DNA from: Parcubacteria group bacterium CG11_big_fil_rev_8_21_14_0_20_39_22
GTDB taxonomy: Bacteria > Patescibacteriota > Minisyncoccia > Phycocordibacterales > GCA-002787175
Assembly (NCBI GenBank): GCA_002787175.1
Contig: PCWC01000066.1
Span: 1 to 29,799, forward strand
Reading direction: 5' to 3'
DNA length: 29,799 nucleotides
Shown here in pieces: positions 23,618 through 29,799 of the stretch. The notes below the pieces were generated by a model. The model saw nothing but the letters and a program-made list of their open reading frames with translations. It was not told the DNA's origin and searched no databases. Numbering within the stretch: the first letter of the stretch is position 1; the number at the start of each line of letters is the position of its first letter. A program made the translations under genes and the position numbers.

Positions 23618-24097
23618 TTAATTATTGTGTATATTATGAATAAGAAGTTTCGATTCTGAAAATACGTACCCGTCCGAAACTCGTGATATTGTTATGGTGG
23701 CTTTTTTGGTATTTGTATCTTCAGTACCCGACTCAACTATCGAATCATTTTCGTCCCTGTAAACGGGTTCGATTACTATGGTTCGACTAAGTGTGCCGTC
23801 TATTACAATAGGGGTAGAAGTGGCAAAGTACTCACCATCTTCAAAATCAATATAGTAGTTAGCCCCTTCAGAAAGTGAGTCTATATTTTCTATCCATCCC
23901 ATATCCCGTATGATTAGAATTGCCTCGGAAGCTTCCTCGGCAAGTACCGCGGCTTGAGTTTTATAACCCACCCTTTGCGTAAATTTAAAATAGAGATTCA
24001 TCAAGTTGCTAATAAAAATCACGACAGTCAAAATTATGGCAAGAGCGACTATAATCTCGATAACACTGAAACCTTTGGTTTTTGTTTTGGTTTTCAT
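23618..24097 (-). CDS. Type IV prepilin-like protein (PilV/GspI-like)
   Basis: 159 aa. MKTKTKTKG is the leader, followed by FSVIEIIVALAIILTVVIFISNLMNLYF, with Glu5 of the mature form. Its globular region is rich in acidic residues. It lies 3 nt after the first prepilin and 1 nt before the third, so all three and the PilX-like gene form one unit. Confidence 0.88.
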   Translation of the reverse strand: MKTKTKTKGFSVIEIIVALAIILTVVIFISNLMNLYFKFTQRVGYKTQAAVLAEEASEAILIIRDMGWIENIDSLSEGANYYIDFEDGEYFATSTPIVIDGTLSRTIVIEPVYRDENDSIVESGTEDTNTKKATITISRVSDGYVFSESKLLIHNIHNN

Positions 24098-24100
24098 AGG

Positions 24101-24562
24101 TTATTGCAAATCGATATTTCCCGATAAGTCTATTGATATTGTCCTTGTGACTCCCGAATCAGAAGATATGGTTATAGTCGATGATTCTTCGACCCCTCCG
24201 GTAAGACGACTAAATATTACAGTGCGGTCAGTATTGGTTGTCGTGTCTGAAAGAGAAACGTTTGAATCCAATTCGTAAACCACATTATCGGGGTCGGAAG
24301 AATTGTATTCCAATCCCGAAAACACAATATAAGAATCGTCGTTTAGTTTAACCCCTTGATTTTCTCCACCTTTACCAGCAAGTGCGTTGGCTCGTGCCTC
24401 TTCAAGACGAAAAAGTAACGTATCGGTAACCGTCTTTACAATCGTCTCTTTTTTTGATTTGTTTAAATTTACCACTACTATTCCAAGAAGGATTCCTATG
24501 ACAAAGAGCGATATTAGAATTTCTATCAAAGTAAAACCTTTCTGATGTAGATTTTTAGTCAT
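24101..24562 (-). CDS. Type IV prepilin-like protein (GspH/FimT-like)
   Basis: 153 aa from the ATG at 24562, which gives a normal 9-residue leader (MTKNLHQKG) before FTLIEILISLFVIGILLGIVVVNL. The open frame extends to 24601, but those bases belong to repeat element C, so the extension is unlikely. The VFSRLTGGVEESSTITISS region resembles GspH-type pseudopilins. No Shine-Dalgarno is seen. Confidence 0.85.
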   Translation of the reverse strand: MTKNLHQKGFTLIEILISLFVIGILLGIVVVNLNKSKKETIVKTVTDTLLFRLEEARANALAGKGGENQGVKLNDDSYIVFSGLEYNSSDPDNVVYELDSNVSLSDTTTNTDRTVIFSRLTGGVEESSTITISSDSGVTRTISIDLSGNIDLQ

Positions 24563-24590
24563 ATTTTGCGTCGATATATTGAACAAATTC

Positions 24591-24816
24591 TTAGAGCCCA
24601 TCTAATAACCCATCGCAACCCAAAGCATTTCAAAATTCGAGAGAAAAACGGTGAAGACGATGGAAGTGTACCGAGGTACTCTGACCCCCGCCTCCGCTAA
24701 AGCTATGGCGGGCAAGGATGAGCCGTTTTTTGCCGAATTTTGAAGTGCGACGGCGCGAAACAAAACTTGTTTTTCTTGTTTTATCATTTTGTGGTGGGTT
24801 ATTAGATGGGCTCTTA
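24591..24816. repeat. Inverted-repeat element C (TAAGAG family)
   Basis: Perfect 20-bp inverted ends (24593-24612 and 24795-24814). A nested CAAAATTC/GAATTTTG pair with AAAAACGG/CCGTTTTT is present, and inside it a REP-like hairpin (24687-24712). It separates pilC from the prepilins, and its TAAGAG tip provides the pilC stop codon. Confidence 0.85.
24687..24712. repeat. REP-like hairpin, copy 3
   Basis: CCCGCC and GGCGGG flanking TCCGCTAAAGCTAT, the same core as at 19146, embedded in element C. Confidence 0.7.
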
Positions 24817-26031
24817 TAGAGCATTTACAAGCGACAAAGTCGGCGAAATCATGGCAATTGCGAAAAATCCGACTCCGACTCCAATAAATACCATTATAAA
24901 CGGCTCTATAATTGTCGAGAAATTTTTGGTCTTTTGATCAACAACATCCTCATAAAATACAGCGACTTCTAAAAACATATCCGACAATTTCCCCGTTTCC
25001 TCACCAACGCTCGCCATTTCTCCAACAAAAGGTGGGTAAAGTTCTTCATTTTCAGCAAAAACAGAAGAAAGAGTTGCTCCACGCTCGACATTTTCTTTGG
25101 CATCTTCAACAACTTCCCTATAAAAGGAATTTTGTACAACTTCCCCGACAATGGTAAGTGCGATTAACATATCTACACCGGCAGATAGAAGGGAAGACAA
25201 AGTCCGTGCCGTACGAGCAGTATTTACCTCTTTTACCAACTGCCCGATGATTGGTATCTTAAGGAAAAAGTAGTCAAAAAATCTTCTACCTGAACGAGTT
25301 CTCATAAAACTTACAGCCCCGATTACAATAAGAACGACAGCCCCGATAAACCATAAGAACTGATAACGTAATATATCGCTTATGCCGATTATAATTCTGG
25401 TGCTAAGTGGCAACTCTACGCCGAGCTCGGTAAATGTGCTGGTGAGATTCGGCACGATATAGACGAGCATTATTATGCCTATAATAATCATAAGGATGAC
25501 TATTATAATTGGGTATATAAGAGCGCCACGGACTTTTTTCTGAAGCGAGTAGATTTTATCCATCTGAGATGCCACCGTCGAAAGAGTCTCAGGAAGTGAG
25601 CCGCTCTCTTCTCCGGCTTTTACCATAGAGGAAAATAGTGGTGGGAAGACTTTTGGGTGCTTGTCGAGCGAATTATGAAGAGTTTCTCCCTTACTCACAT
25701 TTTCTAAGACATCGAGTATCACTTTTTTGAGTTTTTTGTTTCTGCTTTGCCTCTCAATCACCGAAAGTGAACGCGAGAGAGAAAGACCCGCATGCAACAT
25801 CGAACCCAAGTTGCGGGCAAAAATTATTTTGTCGTGGATTTTTATGCTTCCGAGCAACTCATCGATTTTTTCAAAATACTTTTTTAAGCTCTTGCTCTCA
25901 ATTTCATCGGCGGAAATTATAATCCCTCCTTCTTTTTTTACATCTCGATAAAGCGCGAACTTATCTGTCGCCTCTCTGTCTTCTTCATACACGCTTCCAT
26001 CCAATTTTTGAGCTTTAAAGTGAAATAACAT
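24814..26031 (-). CDS. pilC: Type IV pilus inner-membrane platform protein PilC
   Basis: 405 aa, GspF/PilC family. Two homologous cytoplasmic helical domains (about 55-175 and 260-375; compare FARNLGSMLHAGLSLSRSL with TARTLSSLLSAGVDMLIAL) are separated by membrane segments near 172-195, 222-245 and 375-400. It anchors the pilus and couples pilin assembly to the PilB ATPase. It lies 49 nt after pilB with no Shine-Dalgarno. The stop codon is contributed by repeat element C. Confidence 0.95.
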   Translation of the reverse strand: MLFHFKAQKLDGSVYEEDREATDKFALYRDVKKEGGIIISADEIESKSLKKYFEKIDELLGSIKIHDKIIFARNLGSMLHAGLSLSRSLSVIERQSRNKKLKKVILDVLENVSKGETLHNSLDKHPKVFPPLFSSMVKAGEESGSLPETLSTVASQMDKIYSLQKKVRGALIYPIIIVILMIIIGIIMLVYIVPNLTSTFTELGVELPLSTRIIIGISDILRYQFLWFIGAVVLIVIGAVSFMRTRSGRRFFDYFFLKIPIIGQLVKEVNTARTARTLSSLLSAGVDMLIALTIVGEVVQNSFYREVVEDAKENVERGATLSSVFAENEELYPPFVGEMASVGEETGKLSDMFLEVAVFYEDVVDQKTKNFSTIIEPFIMVFIGVGVGFFAIAMISPTLSLVNAL

Positions 26032-26080
26032 CTTGTACCGGTTTTTATTAGTCGAATCTTAACTATCTCGCGATTTATAC

Positions 26081-27841
26081 TTACTCAGATACGACCCTAA
26101 GCACTTCTTCGATTGTCGTAAGTCCTTGAGCGGCTTTAAAGATTCCGTCCTCTATCATTACAAGCATCCCGCTTTTGCGAGCGTAGTCTTCAATTTCACC
26201 TGAAGTCTTGCCTTGTATGATCATATCTTTGATTTCTTGAGTTACTGGTAAGACTTCATGTATTCCTATTCGCCCGCCGTATCCGTCTTTGCATTCTTCA
26301 GATTCGCGCGGCTTGTAAAAAGGCACATCTTCCCAATTTGCTTTTGCCGGCACTATGTTTTCTTCTTTTAACGCTTTAAGAACTCTGTCGAGGTCAACAG
26401 ATTTGGCAAGTGTTTCTATACCGGCTTTGTTTAGAAAATATTTTTCCTTCGAATCGCAAAGTTTGCGAACCAATCTCTGTGCGATGACCACATTTAGGGT
26501 CGATACTATAAGAAAGGGTTCGATTTTCATATCGAGAAGTCTCGGTATCGCACCTGAAGCACTGTTGGTGTGAAGAGTTGAAAGTACAAGATGTCCGGTG
26601 AGTGAGGCATTGACTGCGAGGGAAGCTGTTTCATTGTCTCTGATTTCGCCGACCATTATAATGTCGGGGTCTTGTCGCACTAGAGAACGGAGTCCCGAGC
26701 TAAAAGTAAAGCCGATTTCCGGTTTAACTTGGGTTTGATTTACCCTCGCCATTTGATATTCAATCGGGTCTTCAACCGTTGAAATATTTACATCAGGAGT
26801 GTTTAGAAGGTCAATCATCGTGTAAAGAGTAGTCGTTTTACCGGAACCGGTCGGACCAGTTGTCAGTATCATTCCAGTATGGGCACGCAGTGCTTTATGC
26901 AAATATTCGAGAGATGTACCGTGAAAACCAAGACCTTCGAGTGTGAAACCCGAAACACTGTCTTTCAAAAGACGCATAACTGTTTTCTCTCCGAAATGAG
27001 TCGGTAAAATTGAAACTCGAAAAGAAACTTTTTCGCTTCCGGTTTCGACTTTAAAACGGCCGTCTTGAGGCAATCTCTTTTCATCAAGTTTAAGATTGGA
27101 AAGAACCTTGATTCTTGCGGTTATGCTGTCTGATACATTTTTAGGCAAAACCATAGTGTCGTGCAAGATTCCGTCTATTCTGTATCTGATAACGACCTGG
27201 GCTTCGTGTGGTTCAATATGTATATCGGATGCATTTTGTAAAATTGCGTGTTTAAGTAGAGTATCAACAATCTTTACGACGGGTAAATCCTCCGCCAATT
27301 TCTTAAGGGTCTCTTTTGAAGGAGTGTCCTTCCCTTCGACTCCGCCGTCTGGGATACTTTTAATTTCAACGGACTCTTTTTTTATTATGTCTCCAAACTC
27401 CGCTTTTAGACTTTTTTGATATTGTAAAAGAACCGACTTTATTGACGCAGAGTCAGTAAGTCGAGGTAGTATTTTGAGATGAACCTTCTTCTTTACAAAG
27501 TCGATTGCCGCAAGATCATCGGTATCGAGCATAGCAACCTCAAGCGAATCTCCTTCTTTTTTAAAAGAAATAATATTATGGTTTCTTGCTATCGGCTCCG
27601 GTATCAGGGAAAGTACTTCAAAGTCGATTTTTTGTGTCTTTAGATCGACAAAAGGTATACCGAGTATATATGCCTCGACCTTTCTAAGTTCGTCTTCATC
27701 CAGCTTTCCATTTTTAACCAAAGTTTCGCCAATACTTTTTCCTTCTTCATCGGCTTTTTCAACCATCGCGTCGAAGTCACGACGAGAAATCAAACCGGAG
27801 TCCCTTATAAAATCACGTAATTGTTTTTCTTCAATATACAT
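26081..27841 (-). CDS. pilB: Type IV pilus assembly ATPase PilB
   Basis: 586 aa, GspE/PilB family hexameric motor for pilus extension. It has an N-terminal MshEN/T2SSE-N domain (about 1-150). The ATPase core has Walker A GPTGSGKTTTLY (near 325), Asp box STVEDPIEYQ, Walker B DPDIIMVGEIRD and His box LSTLHTNSA. The four-Cys zinc motif of typical PilB is reduced: only single Cys remain in KLCDSKEK and EECKDGYGGR. No PilT is present in the window. TTTACT lies 6 nt before the ATG. Confidence 0.95.
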   Translation of the reverse strand: MYIEEKQLRDFIRDSGLISRRDFDAMVEKADEEGKSIGETLVKNGKLDEDELRKVEAYILGIPFVDLKTQKIDFEVLSLIPEPIARNHNIISFKKEGDSLEVAMLDTDDLAAIDFVKKKVHLKILPRLTDSASIKSVLLQYQKSLKAEFGDIIKKESVEIKSIPDGGVEGKDTPSKETLKKLAEDLPVVKIVDTLLKHAILQNASDIHIEPHEAQVVIRYRIDGILHDTMVLPKNVSDSITARIKVLSNLKLDEKRLPQDGRFKVETGSEKVSFRVSILPTHFGEKTVMRLLKDSVSGFTLEGLGFHGTSLEYLHKALRAHTGMILTTGPTGSGKTTTLYTMIDLLNTPDVNISTVEDPIEYQMARVNQTQVKPEIGFTFSSGLRSLVRQDPDIIMVGEIRDNETASLAVNASLTGHLVLSTLHTNSASGAIPRLLDMKIEPFLIVSTLNVVIAQRLVRKLCDSKEKYFLNKAGIETLAKSVDLDRVLKALKEENIVPAKANWEDVPFYKPRESEECKDGYGGRIGIHEVLPVTQEIKDMIIQGKTSGEIEDYARKSGMLVMIEDGIFKAAQGLTTIEEVLRVVSE

Positions 27842-28277
27842 AAATTAAGTAAAATGGTAGCTTACCTACTTTCGATTGTCCTGAATATAGGACATACGGA
27901 TTCAGGTGAAGTTCGAGGCGCAAGGGAGGGAAAATGGGAGACGCATACATAATACGGGGAGTGTTTTCCCGACCGAAGCAACAAAGAAATTCGCCGAATG
28001 GGTATGTCCTATAAGTATACCAAATCAATGGCGACTTAGTCGCAAGTTATGTGTATAAAATACAGTTTCGTAAAAATATATATCCCATGAAGACTCGGGT
28101 TGGTGTCAGACATCTTTCGCGTATGTATATTGATTTAAAGAAAGGCGCGTCCGAATCCGCCCCAAACTTTGTGTCTTCTATTTCTCCTAAAATTCTATAC
28201 TAAGCGTTGCGGTTAAACGTCGAATTCGGGTAGAGGCGGCTTTTTTTAGTTTGATTTATAGTTTATACTAGGGGAGT
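27842..28277. other. 436-bp gap between divergent pilB and NUDIX genes
   Basis: No credible gene. It holds a 12-bp inverted pair TATAGGACATAC (27886-27897 with 28002-28013), a GCGACTTAGTCGC palindrome (about 28033) and a GAGGCGGCTTTTTTT stretch near 28235 that may end a hairpin. The promoter of the NUDIX gene is probably TATACT near 28265. Confidence 0.6.
27886..28013. repeat. 128-bp inverted-repeat element
   Basis: TATAGGACATAC and its exact complement at the two ends, with ATTC conserved two bases further in. Similar in plan to the other hairpin elements but with different end sequence. Confidence 0.6.
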
Positions 28278-28808
28278 ATGGAGAAAGAAATTTTCAACGG
28301 CAAAGTAGTTAGACTGACGCTTGAGCCGAAAAAAATCAACAAAAAAAATATTGAATTTGAAAAAGTGTATATAGCTGGTTCAGTACATATTTTTGTCGTT
28401 ACTGCTGCTGGTAAAATTAGATTGGTCCGAGAGAAACGTTGGGATCGTGGCGATAAAATTAAAGACAAGGTTGTCGCCGGCATTTTAGAGAAAAAAGAAA
28501 AGCCCTTGCAGGCAGCAAAACGGGAATTGAAAGAAGAGTTAGGGTTAACTGCCAGTAAATGGAAACAGTTTTTAGTCGCTGAACAAAAAGGTGTGGTTAA
28601 TGACAAAAGGATTTATTATCTAGCCAGCGGTTTGCATCAAACAACAGCCCAACCAGAAGAGGGGGAAAAAATTGTTGGTTATATTGACTACAGCATCAAA
28701 GCTTTATTTGAAAAAATGCTTGCTGGGTATTTTGGTACATCGCCGACAGCGGTTGCAATTACACGGCTTTATTATAGGGTAAAAAAAGGCGAGATTCGCC
28801 TGAAGTAA
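28278..28808 (+). CDS. NUDIX hydrolase, ADP-ribose-pyrophosphatase-like
   Basis: 176 aa. Complete NUDIX box GILEKKEKPLQAAKRELKEELGL (GX5EX7REUXEEXGU) after VVA, so catalytic metal binding is intact. The N-terminal beta region FNGKVVRLTLEPKK and the later LASGLHQTTAQPEEGEKIVGY segment resemble NudF-type ADP-ribose pyrophosphatases, which hydrolyse nucleoside diphosphate derivatives; substrate is not determined. AGGGGAG precedes the ATG, and TATACT lies 8 nt upstream. The second NUDIX-like gene follows after 30 nt. Confidence 0.85.
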   Translation: MEKEIFNGKVVRLTLEPKKINKKNIEFEKVYIAGSVHIFVVTAAGKIRLVREKRWDRGDKIKDKVVAGILEKKEKPLQAAKRELKEELGLTASKWKQFLVAEQKGVVNDKRIYYLASGLHQTTAQPEEGEKIVGYIDYSIKALFEKMLAGYFGTSPTAVAITRLYYRVKKGEIRLK

Positions 28809-28838
28809 TTGTAAACATTACATCCAGGAGGATTACAA

Positions 28839-29387
28839 ATGAATAAGCGAACGGTTTATGAAGGTCACTTTCGTGTTGAAATCATTGAAACTCAGTTTGG
28901 CGAACAGGAAGTAATCAGATCGACTGGTTCGGCCTGCGTCCTGCTTTATAATCGAAGCAAGCGGTATATTGTTTTGATTCGCCAGCCAAGAGTTTCTTTG
29001 ATGACGTCCGAAAACTCTGAGGGGTTAATCACCGAAACGGTGGCCGGCAGCTTTGATTGTGGTTTAGGCGTGAAAAGCTTGCTGGTTAAAGAATCTCAGC
29101 AAGAAGCTGGGATTACTATTACTGAAGATGCTATTGAGCTATTGAATCACGGTAAGCCACTATCGGTGTCTGCTGGCATGACGGATGATGTTTGTTATCT
29201 CGCATTTGCCGAGATAGACGATGATCAAGTTGACCCTGAAGACGGAGTGTTCGGATCGGTAACAGAAGGGGAACGCATTCAGAGATTGATGATCTCCATC
29301 GATGAGTTACCCGATTATGTCTGTGAAGACCTGAGAGCATATTGCCTGATTCGACATTTATTGAGGAAGATTGCGGTGGACGGATAA
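28839..29387 (+). CDS. NUDIX-fold protein with degenerate box
   Basis: 182 aa. Fold features of the ADP-ribose/GDP-mannose pyrophosphatase group: VLIRQPRV, the ETVAGSFDCGLG turn, and KESQQEAGI. Relative to the NUDIX box, the first Glu is Leu, Arg is Lys and the middle Glu of REUXEE is Gln, while two Glu remain, so activity may be reduced or altered. Strong Shine-Dalgarno AGGAGG 8 nt before the ATG. Probably co-transcribed with the upstream NUDIX gene; the stop lies inside the terminator. Confidence 0.7.
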   Translation: MNKRTVYEGHFRVEIIETQFGEQEVIRSTGSACVLLYNRSKRYIVLIRQPRVSLMTSENSEGLITETVAGSFDCGLGVKSLLVKESQQEAGITITEDAIELLNHGKPLSVSAGMTDDVCYLAFAEIDDDQVDPEDGVFGSVTEGERIQRLMISIDELPDYVCEDLRAYCLIRHLLRKIAVDG

Positions 29388-29407
29388 TAAATTCCGTCCA
29401 CTTTTTT
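29376..29407 (+). terminator. Terminator of the NUDIX pair
   Basis: Perfect 8-bp stem GTGGACGG/CCGTCCAC with a 10-nt loop containing the stop codon, then TTTTTT. Confidence 0.92.
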
Positions 29408-29529
29408 ATAGAGTTAATAATAAATCGTGATTTACTTTGTAAGACATAATGCGACTGTAGATAACGAAAAGGATGAATTTTGGAATTTAATATCAATCGT
29501 AGTAAAAGCGAATCATATTGTCCGCATTT

Positions 29530-29567
29530 CAGTTTTCTTTCTTACTTTAAAGTAAGAAAGAAAACTG
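29530..29567. repeat. 38-bp perfect palindrome
   Basis: Two 19-bp halves meeting at TTTAAA with no spacer, framed by TCCGCA (29521) and TGCGGA (29577), so the pairing continues beyond an interruption. No T-tract follows. The remainder of 29408-29669 holds only this and the next hairpin. Confidence 0.9.
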
Positions 29568-29593
29568 GGAGTAAGGTGCGGATGCAAACAAAT

Positions 29594-29633
29594 GCAAAAA
29601 AGCTCGTACCTAAGTTAAGTAAGTACGAGCTTT
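29594..29633 (-). terminator. Terminator of the right-edge minus-strand gene
   Basis: Perfect 11-bp stem AAAGCTCGTAC/GTACGAGCTTT (29599-29609 and 29623-29633) with a 13-nt loop; on the minus strand followed by TTTTT. It lies about 37 nt past the stop at 29670. Confidence 0.85.
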
Positions 29634-29669
29634 CGCGAAATGATCTTCCGGGGCTTTCCCGGAAAATTT

Positions 29670-29799
29670 TTACCTGATCCGATAGAACCGCATCGCCTTG
29701 GGCGGTGCTTCATCGGTGAATTCTGCCTCCCCGTTTACAACAGGGACGAGGTTTGAGATGTCTGACCAATTTTTCAGGTCGGACGACGCTTCGATAATG
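29670..29799 (-). CDS. C-terminus of a surface-type protein (partial)
   Basis: 42 codons and a TAA stop, open to the right edge and too short for a normal ORF list. The translation includes EASSDLKNWSDISNLVPV and ends in KAMRFYRIR. This pattern (S-x-DL-x-NW, then FTD, then RFYR at the very end) is a common C-terminal beta-domain of large secreted or surface proteins, frequent in Verrucomicrobia and some CPR genomes. The strong terminator after it supports a real gene end. The function of the full protein cannot be told. Confidence 0.7.
   Translation of the reverse strand, partial: IIEASSDLKNWSDISNLVPVVNGEAEFTDEAPPKAMRFYRIR

Noticed and set aside
24563..24601. 13-residue N-terminal extension of the third prepilin
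   Set aside because: The bases belong partly to repeat element C and would make the leader much longer than usual; the ATG at 24562 gives a standard leader.
29480..29677. 65-codon plus-strand frame
   Set aside because: It runs through the 38-bp palindrome and a terminator hairpin, has low-complexity translation and no ribosome site.

Overview
The window looks like a chromosomal segment from a Candidate Phyla Radiation (Patescibacteria, probably Parcubacteria-like) bacterium. This is inferred from gene content: an archaic-looking type IV pilus/competence set (pilB, pilC, three prepilins, a large PilX-like protein, comEC), a minimal glycolysis pair (tpiA, pgk), recJ, rnhA, a diversity-generating retroelement (DGR), and unusually many hairpin repeats between genes. 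UGA is used as a stop (for example cas2 and the cytidylyltransferase), so the Gracilibacteria recoding does not apply.

Layout. 1-4800 is a type II-C CRISPR-Cas locus on the minus strand: tracrRNA, cas9 (1104 aa), cas1, cas2. No array lies inside the window. 4838-9654 (minus) holds a UPF0158/TPR protein, a PyrE-like phosphoribosyltransferase, ComEC without its metallo-beta-lactamase domain, and a SAM methyltransferase. 9749-11196 (plus) is a two-gene operon joining a citryl-CoA-lyase-like protein to a CMP-acylneuraminate-type cytidylyltransferase. 11539-15389 (minus) holds an RNase HI with an extra C-terminal domain, RecJ and a CapA-type metallophosphatase. recJ-capA is bracketed by ~115-bp inverted repeats. 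15975-16355 (plus) is a HIT protein. 16368-19081 is a complete DGR. 19378-27841 (minus) is a pilus cluster (pilB, pilC, prepilins, PilX-like) running into tpiA-pgk. 28278-29387 (plus) holds two NUDIX-like proteins, and the right edge holds the C-terminus of a minus-strand surface-type protein.

The most notable system is the DGR. A 118-bp template repeat (TR, 17758-17875) and a 118-bp variable repeat (VR, 18223-18340) differ at exactly 16 positions, and in the coding (minus) strand every one of them is an adenine in the TR. The differences change 11 codons at the C-terminus of a 216-aa target protein: ten of the eleven TR Asn codons and one Glu codon. The reverse transcriptase carries YADD and GNLTSQ motifs. 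The Avd-like accessory protein is present but lies on the opposite strand, between the TR and the RT gene, with a (CT)9 tract in its first codons. The target has a consensus promoter and a long hairpin-rich leader, and the TR has its own promoter candidate and terminator.

Two wider patterns recur. Several core genes have a -10-like hexamer exactly 6 nt before the ATG and no Shine-Dalgarno sequence, suggesting leaderless mRNAs, whereas the accessory genes (DGR target, RT, cytidylyltransferase, second NUDIX) have Shine-Dalgarno sites. Intergenic gaps are filled with related inverted-repeat elements; the TAAGAG ends of two of them supply the stop codons of rnhA and pilC.
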